Assembly (NCBI GenBank): GCA_964036315.1
Contig: OZ038517.1
Span: 24,431,862-24,495,861, forward strand
DNA from: Acanthosepion esculentum
Taxonomy: Eukaryota; Mollusca; Cephalopoda; Sepiida; Sepiidae
Length of the DNA: 64,000 bases
Direction: 5' to 3'
Made by a program: the position numbers and the translations under genes. The notes under the pieces are model-generated. The model searched no databases. It saw only the letters and a program-made list of their open reading frames with translations, and had not been told where the DNA came from. Shown here one piece after another: positions 33,780 through 44,648 of the stretch. The first letter of the stretch is position 1, and each line of letters starts with the position of its first letter.

Positions 33780-35365
33780 ATAGAATAAATGTTTAATATT
33801 CTTGTTGTCAATTCTAAGAAAAAAAGTATGAATTGAGTTTCATTTATGGTTTTATTAAACTTCTAAAAATAGCTTTTTAAAACAAAGTTAGTGAGGGAGT
33901 ATGTAGTATTTAGTGTTGTCAAAGAAAAAATGACCTTTTGACCCTTGTCCCAAATTAAACATGACCAAATAGAAAAAGAAAAGTCAACATTTTGTTGCCT
34001 GTCTTGCAGCTAACGTGGCAAACAATGCTGAAGGTTAGTTTTCAAACCCAGATAAAACCAAAATTTCAAATACTGATTTTCTAGGCATGAATTGGGAGGT
34101 TAAAATTTAATGTTAGAACAAGTGCTAGGGGACAGTTCTCCATGCTTTACTTTTACTTGGTTGGGAGTATCAGGGTCATAACCTGAACCCCACAGGCATT
34201 CTCAAAAGGAAAGTTCCACAAAGGTTTTGGCAGTATTTGTCTAGATCACAAACATATGGTAATTGATTCTATTTGAATAACCCTCTACTCACTGACTTCA
34301 GTCTAGGGTGCCATCAGCACTATGTGGTCCCTGCAATGGCTACATCTCTAGCTGTAGATCCCAGTCAACCCCATTGTGCTAAATGGCAATTGACCCTACA
34401 AGAAATTTAATCCACCATTTAGCAGGACTTGTTTTTAATCCTGTTGGGTGTTTGATCACCCTCCTCATCAGTAAAGTCTGACGGGTGAATTAGACTCTTA
34501 CTCCCAAGCTTAATGGATGTGTTTTAAGCAGTGACAGTAGCTTATTTCCCTTACTGCTAAAGTGGATTTAACCATTAGGCAGTATTTAAGTTTTTTGAAA
34601 TTTCTCCTCAGTGAACATTTTCCTGTTGTTTGTGGAGATATTACGACTCTGTTGAGCAAGATGCTGTTTTAACACTGACATCTCACAGTTCTATTAAGCA
34701 GATAAAATTTTTAGCATAGAAAGACATTGAGCAGAAAAGCAATTTATATAATACCAAGAGTAATCAATGAATCATAGATTCCACTGAACATCTAAAAAAA
34801 AAAAATTAAATGAGTGGATTAATTAAACAGGTCATGAGCCTCTATTTTAGTAATGAATTCTTTTTCACCTGTTTATTGAATCTCAATACATTATTTCAAG
34901 ACTTGTGTTTCATTGTGCCTCACTATTGAAACTTTCTAACAATTGTCATCATTTTGAAGGCACTGGTACAGTAGTAGTTACAATAAATACTTTCCTATAT
35001 ATGCATGTACTTATCTGATGAGTCATGATTGAGACACTGATCAGTGTATAATATTTTTTTGTCTATTTCTTTGTATATATTTTGAGCTGTTTTTTTTTTT
35101 TTTTCTTAGAGTCAATTCTACTAGGAGGTCTGCTTTTGGTCTTGCCAGAGGATTTAACTGTGGATATTTTGGTAGGGAATGTTCTCTATGCATGCAGTGG
35201 AGATTAAGTAAGATGTCTGATCAACTTAAAAATACTTAGGAATAAGTCAAGTTGAACCTACAAAGTTTGTGTTTTTATTTGGCCAGACTTTTGAAGATGA
35301 AGCAGAATCATATATTATCCTTAGCAAATCTATATTAGTTTTATAGCCCACTTACTTATATACAA
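33780..35365. other. No recognised feature
   Basis: AT-rich, apparently unique; no tandem array, SINE or LINE phrase found and no open frame worth reporting. Confidence 0.4.
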
Positions 35366-35369
35366 AAAT

Positions 35370-35400
35370 ATATATATATATATATGTGTGTGTGCGTGCG
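35370..35400. repeat. (AT)n(TG)n microsatellite
   Basis: Short TA tract passing into TG and TGCG. Confidence 0.9.
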
Positions 35401-35533
35401 TAAATTATTTTCATATAGTGTATCAAAAAAGGAACAAAATGTATAAAAAGACGTAGATAAACTCTTCTTAGTGAAACATGTCAGCTAAGAATAGTTTTTC
35501 CTCGTCTTTTTATTCAAACACACACACACACAC

Positions 35534-36058
35534 AAGGTGTATCAAAAATACTTTTACAGACTTCAGGGGTGGGTTCCTCACACCAAAACAAGGACAAAAG
35601 TTCATTTAAACATATGTTCGAAATTCCTTCCTTTTTGAGTTATTAAGTTTAAAGAAAGTTTGTTAGATGGTGCTGTGTTGCCATATAGACTAGGTTACAT
35701 TTGTCACTTGTGTATATTTATGGCTAGTCTGTCTTCCATGTTTAACGTGTGTAGTAGTGGGTTAACTGAGAAGTGTTCCTTTTAACAATGGCAGGATATT
35801 CATATCATGAGGAGGCAGATATGATTTTTGCATACAGCTGCATAGATAATAATGGACATGAGGATGCATGGCTGTATCAGATTGTTTCTGCAGACTGAAG
35901 GCAGGAGAGTCATCCAACTTTTGACTGATATCCACTTGTACACGTGACCACAACACATTCTACATGGCCTTTTGGGCATTTGCTTATATGGACATTTTAC
36001 CTTGTTTTGCTGTCAGGAAGCTGCCCTCAAAATTTGTAAAAGTATTTTCGATACACCC

Positions 36059-36059
<1 letters not shown>
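35534..36059 (+). mobile_element. Non-autonomous mariner-type element, 526 bp
   Basis: Terminal inverted repeats: 'ggtgtatcaaaaatactttt' at 35536 and 'aaaagtattttcgatacacc' ending at 36057. Inside, 35790 onward reads MAGYSYHEEADMIFAY then stops after 33 further codons: the N-terminal helix-turn-helix start (HEEADM.FAY) of a mariner-like transposase. Everything from the DNA-binding domain to the catalytic core is deleted. A (CA)n run touches the left end and a (TG)n(TA)n run the right end. Confidence 0.75.
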
Positions 36060-36115
<56 letters not shown>

Positions 36116-36129
36116 ATATAATATAATAT
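36060..36129. repeat. (TG)n(TA)n microsatellite with ATATA pentamers
   Basis: Starts at the right terminal repeat of the mariner-type element and ends with four ATATA units. Confidence 0.95.
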
Positions 36130-36360
36130 TTTGTTCTTTGCCATTTGGTACAACTCTGAGTTTCATGCACATGCTATTGTCAGGCATGGATTGAAAACCA
36201 ACTGTTATAAAATTGAAATATTAATCTTTATAATCTATTAAGATAATGGAACATTCCATTTATTTATGGGGATCTTTTTATTTTTTAAATAGATTAAATA
36301 CAAAAACGAATATTTAAAAAAAAAATGGACTTACATACACCCAATTACAAACACATACAA

Positions 36361-36478
36361 GGTGTGGCAGTAATACCACCCACTTAATGGTAAGACATTA
36401 GTTAGTTGAAAGCACCATTGTTACTAATGTCTTGCCATTATGTGGGCAGTATATGCATGAGGTATTTCTGCTGCACTC
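36361..36478. mobile_element. 118-bp foldback MITE
   Basis: 'ccacccacttaatggtaaga' plus 'cattagt' is repeated inverted as 'actaatgtcttgccattatg' plus 'tgggcagtat'; the ends 'gtggcagtaata' and 'tatttctgctgcac' also roughly pair. No coding capacity. Confidence 0.6.
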
Positions 36479-37092
36479 TACACATATGTAGAGGGTGTGA
36501 TGGCTACAATGTTTTGTCAGTAAACCTAAAATAGCATTGCCTCTTATAGAAACCTGATTTAACTAAATCATGAATTTATAGAACAAACAATAACGACTAT
36601 TTATTTGTCAGAACACTCGTATTATGGAAAAGAAGACTGATGACGTTCTGTCAGAGGAATTAGTACATTGTGGGAATAGAAAGTTGATTGTCGGTTTGTT
36701 TCTTTAACGGCATATCAACTCCTTATGGGTCATTTAATGCCAAAATTTACTTTTCTTGGGAGCCTTGAAGTAATAAAAATGTATGTTCTTCAGCTTTCAT
36801 AATTGAAAGATGATATTAAGCTTTTGTGCATATACATGTTTGTGTGGACATAATTATGAAAGGCGATGATATGTGTGTTTTATGCTGGAGTTATATTTTG
36901 GAATACAGTTTGATTTCTTTAAGAAATTTTAGGATATTTTATGGATTAATGTCATGGAAGAGTTCTTTTATGTTGGTTATTTGGTTTAGCCTCATACTAA
37001 CCTCTTTGAGTTATTTAATGCTGAAATCTAAATATTTTTTATGGCTTCAACTAAATGTATTTTGAACACAACTGTATGCCGACAATTACAGA

Positions 37093-37370
37093 TAAAATGT
37101 ATTGTTAGTCATTTTGCTATAAAATGTATTGTTAGTCATTTTGCTATAAAATGTATTGTTAGTCATTTTGCTATAAAATGTATTGTTAGTCATTTTGCTA
37201 TAAAATGTATTGTTAGTCATTTTGCTATAAAATGTATTGTTAGTCATTTTGCTATAAAAGGTATTGTTAGTCATTTTGCTATAAAAGGTATTGTTGGTGG
37301 TTCTACTGTAAAATACATTGCTGGTTATTTTGCTGTAAAAATGTATTGTTGGTAATTTTACTATATAAAA
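37093..37370. repeat. 27-bp minisatellite, about 9-10 units
   Basis: Units read 'aaaatgtattgttagtcatt' + 'ttgctat'. The first seven are nearly identical; later ones drift. Because 27 is a multiple of three the plus strand encodes KCIVSHFAI repeats inside a 104-codon frame and the minus strand MTNNTFYSK. No start context or splice site supports a gene. Confidence 0.95.
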
Positions 37371-37448
37371 ATGTATTTGTGGTATTTTTTATTATAAAAA
37401 TGTATTTATACTTTCATAGTGTTTTGTTTTTGTTTGGAGATTCAGTAT

Positions 37449-37600
37449 TTGCCTATGGCTGGGACCCTAACAGGTGCTACCACCTCAGATCATGGTGGTC
37501 CTGGGAACAACAGCAATTAAGAGGTGGTTCCATGCTTCTCAAAATCTCCAATCAGAGGTCTTGCTGTTGGATGTAGTCGACTGCCATACCTAGGACTGGG
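37449..37600 (-). mobile_element. SINE-like family B, 5' half, reversed
   Basis: Plus strand 'ctatggctgggaccctaaca', 'ggtgctaccacc' and 'ccaatcagaggtcttgctgt' are the reverse complement of family B bases 13900-14030. The subrepeat zone and tail are missing. Confidence 0.75.
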
Positions 37601-38128
37601 AATGGCAAGAATCACTCACAAATAACATGTTTTAGCTTTTGGGAGCCTATTTGGTTTTAGTATGTGAAGCTCATATTATAGATAAAACCAATTATCACTG
37701 GAGTGTCAGTTGTCATGTAAAATTCCTTGTCCAGTAGTAGTGAGTGAAATTTTTCAGTGCCAATGTTTTTCACTGCTGTGTAGTTCCTGGTCTGTCAATA
37801 TGGATGCTCTGCTTCTGTTAATATACTGCTAATTGTCTAAATGCAAATTCTCCTCTGCTTATATAGGTTGAGATAGGCTCAAGTTAACCAAAATTTTAGA
37901 TTCTAGATCTTCTATTTGATTGGTCTAACATTGAATCCTTAATTCTGATTTGCTGGTTTTGTTATTTTACTGAAGCTACATCCACACACCATTTGCGTTA
38001 CAGTATATAAATGTCTCTGTTAAATAATGCTTTAATCCTGGTTACATCTATGCACAGGAAAATATGTTTTTGGAGGTGTGACACATATATTGCCCCACAA
38101 AAAATGTAGTCAAATATGCAAATACATA

Positions 38129-38221
38129 GATATCGAAGTTTAAAATATTTAAAAACCTGCATGTATATCTCCCACTGATATACATGTATGCAGTTTTTTT
38201 TAATATTTTAACCTTCGATAT
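38129..38221. repeat. Foldback inverted repeat, about 42-bp arms
   Basis: 'gatatcgaagtttaaaatat..aaacctgcatgtatatc' is answered by 'gatatacatgtatgcag....atattttaaccttcgatatc'. Only about 7 bp separate the arms. Confidence 0.75.
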
Positions 38222-38384
38222 CTCCCCTATTTATTCATCTTTCATAGTAGATATCAGCCACAGCATTGCAAACAATGTGACTAAAATATGCTGGAGTACA
38301 ATCATGCATAAACCACACGTGTCTTCAGATTAGCAGGGGTACATCATCTAGCAGGACTAGAAGTGTGTTCAAAATAATCTCCCT

Positions 38385-39119
38385 TTAGACAGCTCCTGTA
38401 AGATGTGCTGGGAGAATATAAGGACCTACCAGACAGTCACCTACAATTCCAGCCCACACATTAATTGTAAACTGATGTTAGTGTCTAGCTTGTTATTTAC
38501 CAATGCGCCTTCAAATGTTGGTTGTGTAAATTTGTTATTCCATCTCTTCCAAATGTTGCCTCATCTTTAAAGAGAGTGAAAGACCCTGCACACATTGCAA
38601 ATGATAGGGATACAGGAGCTGCTTTTGAAGTACCCTCCATATGATACTATGAGATGTACGGTGTGCTAGGGCCACTTGAAGTGTGCTAATAACTGGATTG
38701 TCTTTGACAGCCTGTAGAATGTGTTCTTTGTGGTCACACATAAGAATGGATCTCGGTCTTCCCCGATCCATAGTTTGTGATTCCATGGATCCTGTCTCAG
38801 CAAGATCATGATAAACAGCAGCAAAGGTTGGATGACTCAGCAGTCTTCAGTCTGGAAATGCAATCTGACATAGCTGTGCTGTCTTGCATCCATTACCATT
38901 CTCATAGCCATATGTAAAAATTATATCTGCCTGCTCACAATATGAATGTCTTGCAATTGTAAAAAGGAGTACTTTTCAGTTAACTCACTAATACACATGA
39001 TAAAAACAGACTAGCTACAACTGTACATGAATGACAAATGTAACCTAGTCTATATCGCAACGCAGCACCATCTTTTGTAAACTTTCTTCAAAATAAATAA
39101 CTCACAAAGGAAGGATTTG
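38385..39119 (-). pseudogene. Mariner-type transposase, N-terminal half, broken
   Basis: Minus strand from about 38955 reads RHSYCEQADIIFTYGYENGN, then HPTFAAVYHDLAETGSM, DRGRPRSI, ILQAVKDNPVISTLQVAL, HSIIWRVLQKQLLYPYHLQ and VQGLS, as in the helix-turn-helix region of mariner/IS630-type transposases. After a break come DEATFGRDGI (38560-38530), VGWNCR and SGRSLYSPS with stops, corresponding to the start of the catalytic domain. Bases 38990-39119 match, reversed, the 5' untranslated part of the element at 35534. It ends where LINE alpha begins at 39117, so its left terminal repeat is lost. Inactive. Confidence 0.75.
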
Positions 39120-39400
39120 CAGACATATTTATATGGATCAATCGGCTATATCAAGTCAATTGCTGCATTTGCTGCAAAGAAAGAATCTATCTTGCATATT
39201 TATAAGTCTAGCATTCATCCATGCATTGAATATTGTTGCAATACCTGGTCTGGTGTTCCTCCTGTACACCTCAAAATTCTTAACAAAATCCAGAACTACA
39301 CTTAGTAAATCACTATTGTCAATGCTAAAAAGGGTGTTTCTTGTCTATTTATTATTCAAGTATTTTATAACACCTGCAGCCAGCCATGAATCCTACAAAT
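39117..39400 (+). pseudogene. LINE alpha reverse-transcriptase C-terminal fragment
   Basis: Reads GYIKSIAAFAAKKESILHIY, KSSIHPCIEYCCNTWSGVPP and LKILNKIQN, the conserved 'IYKS.IRP..EYC...W.G.P...L..LD..Q' block downstream of LINE reverse transcriptases. A stop follows at 39303; later codons VFLVYLLFKYF in another frame continue the family (SLFYRYF), showing a frameshift. Confidence 0.75.
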
Positions 39401-39670
39401 GAACACATGTGGCCCTTCAGAAAAAGTTTGCCTGTCTCTGTCATAAATATTTATTTTACATGTGCTGGTGATGTAAGTCATTAATGGTGCTGAAAATGGA
39501 ATTGCTTGAATGATTAATAATTCCTGTCAAGGCTATTGTATTCACATAATTTGCACAAGTACCCTTTAATCCATGTCTTCTCTCCTCAGCTATGGGTAAA
39601 ATAATAGTGTAGAGTGTTCTCTTTAAATTTGCTGGACAACCAGACTTCAAAAACTATGACATTTTAAGAT

Positions 39671-39890
39671 GCTTATGGCCATATCATGTTGAAACACTCA
39701 TTCATGTCTGATCACCAAAGTTAAGCAATGTCAAACTGGGTCAGTTCCTAGAGAGGTGACTGCTTGGGAATACCAGGTGCTGTAAACTAGGATGTGTGAG
39801 TGTAATGGCCTGGAATTTTGACATTCCAATTCCAGTCCGGTTTGAACACACTTGAGAAAGGTATGAATCCACCTCTTCATGGTATGCATG
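39671..39890 (+). mobile_element. SINE family A with 5S rRNA-derived head (best 5S copy)
   Basis: Bases 39671-39788 follow animal 5S rRNA over its whole length: 'gcttatggccatatca' at the start, 'catgtctgatcacc', 'aagttaagcaatgtc' (box A), 'tgggtcagttcctagagagg' and 'tgactgcttgggaatacca' (box C) and 'ggtgctgtaaact' at the end. A tRNA-like part follows, with a poor A box and B-box-like 'ccaattccagt', then 'gagaaaggtatgaatccacc'. It is a dimeric pol III unit, not a functional 5S gene. Confidence 0.85.
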
Positions 39891-40067
39891 TATGCATACG
39901 TACACACACACACACGTGTGTGTGCATGTGCATTGCCTGACAATTGCATTTAGCATGAATGAGTGTTGACTTCAATGTTTACATTTATATTTACATATAC
40001 TCTATCCATGATATTGAACACCTTAACCAATAAATATTGCATACCTTAAAATTATATTCTCTCTCTT

Positions 40068-40069
<2 letters not shown>

Positions 40070-40117
<48 letters not shown>

Positions 40118-40122
40118 CGTGC
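40070..40122. repeat. (AT)n(GT)n microsatellite
   Basis: AT tract passing into GT and GTGC. Confidence 0.95.
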
Positions 40123-40665
40123 ACATAGAATCAAATATATTCTGTTTCTTGCAGATAAGCATATACAGTTATGTGTTCATACAAGCACAGTTACTTAGCA
40201 CATGCATACTCAAATACAGTGTGTGTGTGTTTTGTTTTTTTATATACTAAATGCCCCTGAAGAATTGTTGTGCTGGCTTCAAAATGAGCAGAAAAATGAA
40301 AAAAATAAAAACTCAAAGAATTCAACTCAATCGTATTTACAAATGGAAGAAACAATAAAAAAAAAGAAAATAACATTTCCATAATTATAAAAAGCATCAT
40401 GCAATTTGTGTGAAGTTCTGGGTCGAGGCTGAAAATGTCAAAAATTAACCTTTTCATCTTATTGGTTTTATAATTTCAAAATAGTCAACAGGTTTCCCAC
40501 TGTTTGTAATCAGTTGATGATTGTGTATGCATTGGGAAACACATTTAAGACAAGTACATGAAACTCACTTGATGTGCTAAGAGTTGGGTGGAGGGTAGTA
40601 AATTTTAGTGCTGTTATACATTGAGCACTGTTTTTTTTTTTAACTCTAGCACTAAATGTGTGATA

Positions 40666-40666
40666 T

Positions 40667-40728
<62 letters not shown>
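40666..40728. repeat. (AC)n(AT)n(AG)n microsatellite
   Basis: Three dinucleotide blocks in succession. Confidence 0.95.
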
Positions 40729-40964
40729 CGCACAGACACAAATTAAAAATTTAAACATGCCCTCTTAATAATAAAACATGAATATTTGTTCCTGATAGTT
40801 TATAAATAATATATCTGCATCATCTGATCATGTGCCTATGCACTCTTTTTTTTTATCATGCATGGTAGTGTTTCTCCAGTAGGATTGGTATTGACCAACT
40901 GACGTTAAAATTTTTCAGAATTTACTTATTTTTATAACTTTGTATTAGGTTAAATTTTGTCTGT

Positions 40965-41215
40965 GATTGATTTGTTTTTTCAGCTTATCAACCTTTTACA
41001 GGTTATTTAAAGTCAAAAAATATTTTCAGGTTGTAAGAATTTTTTGGAAGATAATAATGATTTCCTGATACAAGCCCTATTAATTAACCCATGACAGGAG
41101 GGAGAAGGGCTGGATTCATACCTTTTCCAATGGTATTTGAGCATAAGTGAATATAATGAACCTGACTGGAATTGGAAATCAACTCTCTGATTTCTAATTC
41201 TAACATAGAGCATAA
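40965..41215 (-). mobile_element. SINE family A copy, reversed, with complete 3' tail
   Basis: On the minus strand: 'agagttgatttccaattcca', 'ttcacttatgctcaaatacc', 'ggaaaaggtatgaatccagc', 'catgggttaattaatagggc', 'aaattcttacaacc', 'tttaaataacctgtaaaagg' and 'ttgataagctgaaaaaac'. The 5S head is not seen. Confidence 0.8.
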
Positions 41216-41221
41216 ATTTGA

Positions 41222-41510
41222 AACCTATGGATACTGTTTCATTATTAGTAATTATACCAATACCATTCAGATAAAAAAAAAATAATTATTACTTGGTCTG
41301 CATCATGCCACTCTTTTATGTTTCTATTTCCCATAGTTTTTAGGAAATAATTGCATTAATCAGGGAGAGATTAATTAATTAATTAATTAATTATAACAAA
41401 AGGCTGTAAGAGTCTGACATCCAATAAATATAAAACTCCTTTTCTTGAGATATTTGGGAAGGATATTAGAATAATCCAGAATCTATACTGGCAGCTTCGT
41501 GTAGGCAGTC
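41222..41510. repeat. Segment R, copy 1 of 3
   Basis: 'ttataacaaaaggctgtaag', 'gacatccaataaatataaaa', 'ctcctttt' and 'gaatctatactggcagctt' recur at 42050-42345 and, without the last part, at 45053-45280. Contains an (ATTA)n run near 41372. Confidence 0.8.
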
Positions 41511-41618
41511 CATTTAGGGGAAAGAAAACCCTGATTTTAAACCTTTGCTGCCTTGCGACAGTAACATGCAAAAGGGGGAGCAGAGGGTGTGACAATCCCA
41601 GCCATCCATGTCGGGAGG

Positions 41619-41985
41619 ACATTCCATTTCAGTTTGTTAGATTCACTTACACACAAATACCCTTGGGAAAGGTATGAATCCATCTCTGATCCCCCCACCT
41701 ATGGGTTGAATAGCAGGACAGACTGGGTTCTTTAACCTTGGTTGTCAACCAGTCAATCACAGAAAGAAACGGCAACCTACTGCAGCGAAAAACATCTGCC
41801 TCACCAATAATGTATTTAAAGATACATGATTACCCAAGTGTGTCACATATGGCACTTAACTGACTGAAGTAGGATTTGTATCAGTAAATTATTATTTCAA
41901 AAAAAATTCTTACAATCCAAATATATGTTGTAGCTTTAAATAATCCACAAAAGGTTGATAAGCCATAAAAAACAAACCAATCAAT
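41619..41985 (+). mobile_element. SINE family A composite with 3' tail
   Basis: 'cccttgggaaaggtatgaat', 'gaatagcaggacagactggg', the 'gatacatgattacc...cacatatggcac' module, then 'aattcttacaatcc', 'tttaaataatccacaaaagg' and 'ttgataagccataaaa'. It lies immediately upstream of segment R copy 2. Confidence 0.8.
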
Positions 41986-42049
41986 CAATACCATGCATGG
42001 CATCCATGTGAAAGTCTCGATTTAAGGAAAACACAAAGCGTAAATTTTA

Positions 42050-42345
42050 AACCCATGGATACAGTTTTTCTGACGGTAATTATAAAAATACCTGTTGGAT
42101 AAAAAAACAATTATTAATTGGTCTACATCATACTACTCTATTAATGTTTCTTTTTCACATAGTTTTTTAGGAGATAATTGCTATAATTGCACTTAATAAG
42201 GGAGAGATTAATTTAATCGTCTTTTATAACAAAAGGCTGTAAAAGTGTGACATCCAATAAATATAAAACTCCTTTTTTTTTTTTTTGACATGTTTGGGGA
42301 GGATATTAGAATAATCTAGAATCTATACTGGCAGCTTCTGGTAGA
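42050..42345. repeat. Segment R, copy 2 of 3
   Basis: Parallel to copy 1 with 'ataaggga.agattaattta' and a longer poly-T. Preceded, like copy 3, by 'atgcatggcatccatgtgaa' and 'agtct'. Confidence 0.8.
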
Positions 42346-42399
42346 GGGAGCTTGACATCCTGGGAAGGTAGTCCAGAGAATTTAATTTCTTTGCTGATT

Positions 42400-43275
42400 T
42401 CTTCCTTTATAATAATAGTGTTGATGACTACATTCATTGCCAATGTTCAGATTCAGGACTAGATGCTTCCAGTTTCATCAAAACCTGTTAACCATTCCCT
42501 ATGACCATTTGGCTTTGCAAGGGTTGGTTGGAGGTGAAAGAAAATCAGAGTAGAAGAAACTGCCGATGGTGTGAAGACTTCTATGTGTGATTATTTATTT
42601 TGTAAAAATACAAAATTTTGGCACAACACCGAAGGGGAAATGGGGAGAGGCTGGTCTTCATTAGCTATCCTAGTCCTAGTTAATCACAATCACAAACCAT
42701 TCATTCATTACAATTTGTCTATTCACCACAACGACTCATCCATCACCACTTAATCCTACATATACCAAAATACCACATATTCACAGGGGGCCTACAAAAC
42801 ATCCCATGATGTAAAAATTTAAATCCATTACATTGTCCATAAAGTTCGTTTGTAATAAAATTCCCTGATTTATTAAATAATGGGGTGGGAGGATAAAACC
42901 AGAAAATAAACTAAAATGAAACACAAAGATAAAACTAAAACAAAACAATGTTAGTAGACTTCTATGTGAGTGTCTCGATCATAATATCATAGGGATGGTA
43001 TTTCTCTGAAGAAACACAAGGTCTGAAGAAAACATTTCTCTACTCAAATTATATAACAAATTTAACATCAAAATTGTCCAAATCATGTAAAAGCAAAATT
43101 GTCTATTTGTTAAATTAACCTTTGAACCGTTGTATCTTAGAAATGATTAAAGATATCTTAAAGGAATTCTCTAGTGTTTTAATAACACTATTGGACTCTG
43201 AGCAATAAGAATGTATAATTGCTCTCCAAGCTTAACAGAAGAATTGTTCTTAAACAAAAATGATATGTTCAACAT
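42400..43275. other. No recognised feature
   Basis: AT-rich, no tandem array or element phrase found. Confidence 0.4.
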
Positions 43276-43277
43276 TA

Positions 43278-43326
43278 ATTAATCATAGCTAAGGATCGGA
43301 AACTCATGAAGTATTGAAATAAAGTG

Positions 43327-43367
<41 letters not shown>

Positions 43368-43705
43368 CCAGGATCATTTTCCAACTTATTCAAGTTGATC
43401 TTTGCCCTAAGTTAAAGTGATGATCTGTTGGTGACATTATGGGAGGCCAGAATAATCTTTTTTTCCTCTCAGCATTGGTCACTTGGGAAGACGTAGTAGG
43501 GCTGACACAAAACGATTTTCATCTGCTCTCTTTCTAACTGAATAAGTCAGAAGATTTTTCAGTGATTTTTACGACAACTGGTGTCAAGATAACTAAACGT
43601 CTTATGCGAAAACCAGGAAACTCAATTAGTTTAGCGATTCTTTTAGACATGAAACATTTTGTGGTATGGAAAATTATCCCATGCTGTTACTCGATTTGCT
43701 CAACT
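43278..43705 (-). mobile_element. Tc1-type element, internally deleted copy
   Basis: Both ends match the longer copy at 43908-44610: 'aatcatagctaaggat' with 'gaaactcatgaagtattgaa' on one side and 'gctgacacaaaacgattttc' with 'aaacattttgtggta' on the other. Most of the transposase frame between 'ctttgccct' and the 'cagcattggtcacttgggaa' end is gone. (AT)n runs 43330-43363 inside it and 43732-43763 just beyond it. Confidence 0.7.
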
Positions 43706-43718
43706 TTGGTGTTACACC

Positions 43719-43766
<48 letters not shown>

Positions 43767-43825
43767 TCATACTTAAATTTAAATGCAATCGTCATGTGAT
43801 ATGCTATATGTCTAGACGATAGCAT

Positions 43826-43864
43826 TTGAGCATGAAACCAAATGTGGCCTCTGGGTGTTGACTT

Positions 43865-43907
<43 letters not shown>
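43826..43907. repeat. 'gcatgaaacca' box next to (AT)n
   Basis: 'gagcatgaaaccaaatgtgg' and 'cctctgggtgttgacttcaa' resemble the reverse complement of 52281-52345 ('ggcatgaaacaaactgttgc', 'gctcggtgttgatctca'). Both end at an (AT)n run (43869-43907 here). Confidence 0.5.
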
Positions 43908-43912
<5 letters not shown>

Positions 43913-44610
43913 TCATAGCTAAGGATTGGAAACTCATGAAGTATTGAAATAAAGTGCAAATATATATATATATTATTCCATGATTGTTTTCCAACTTATT
44001 CAAGTTGATCTTTGCCCTCTCTAACCTTCTAACTTTCTGTTCTCGAGTAACAAGATGCCTTACACGTTTCACGTACAATTTCATTTTCAAGTCTTTTTTT
44101 TCACTGCTCTTTGGACTGTCATAACTGAAACTCCTCTCTAATGTGCCACACATCTTTATGGATTGAGTTGGATCTTTTCTAATTGATCTCTTTAGTTCTA
44201 AGTTAAAGTGATGACCTCTCTTCCTGTTGTGACCTCCTGATTCAGTTATCCTCTCTACTGCTCCCTCTTTTTTAAACTTATTCACCAGTCTCTTGATGGT
44301 TCTTGAATGGACTTTGAAGATGGAATCCAGAGTAGGAATGTTGGTACCATTACTGAAAGCCTGAATTATCTTTTTCCTCCCAACATTGCTCAGTTGAGAA
44401 GACATTGGAGCTGACACAAAACAATTTTAACCTGTTCTCTTTCTAGCTGAATAACTCAAAGGGTTTTTCAGTGCTTCTTTTGACAAATGGTATCAAGATG
44501 GCTAAACATCTGAAAACCTGGAAAAAAAGAAACTCATTTAGTGTAGTTGTTTTTAAATATAAAACATTTTGTGAGATAGACAATTATGCTATAACATGCT
44601 GTTACACATA
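43908..44610 (-). pseudogene. Tc1/mariner transposase, N-terminal domain, truncated
   Basis: The minus strand from 44405 reads MSSQLSNVGRKKIIQAFSNG, then HSRTIKRLVNKFKKEGAVER (helix-turn-helix), GHHFNLELKRSIRKDPTQS, KDLKMKLYVKRVRHLVTREQ and KVRRLERAK, ending LNKLENNHG at about 43980. In full transposases of this group the next residues carry the first catalytic aspartate; here the frame runs into an (AT)n tract instead. The frame is open through the DNA-binding region (about 135 codons) but there is no catalytic core. Length is well under half of a normal Tc1-type transposase (about 340 residues). Confidence 0.75.
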
Positions 44611-44648
44611 GTATATTAGACTAAGGCCCTTGTAAACAGGAGGTCAGT

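Noticed and set aside
39671..39788. Functional 5S rRNA gene
   Set aside because: It has many substitutions in normally invariant positions and is joined to a tRNA-like SINE body; no T-run terminator follows.
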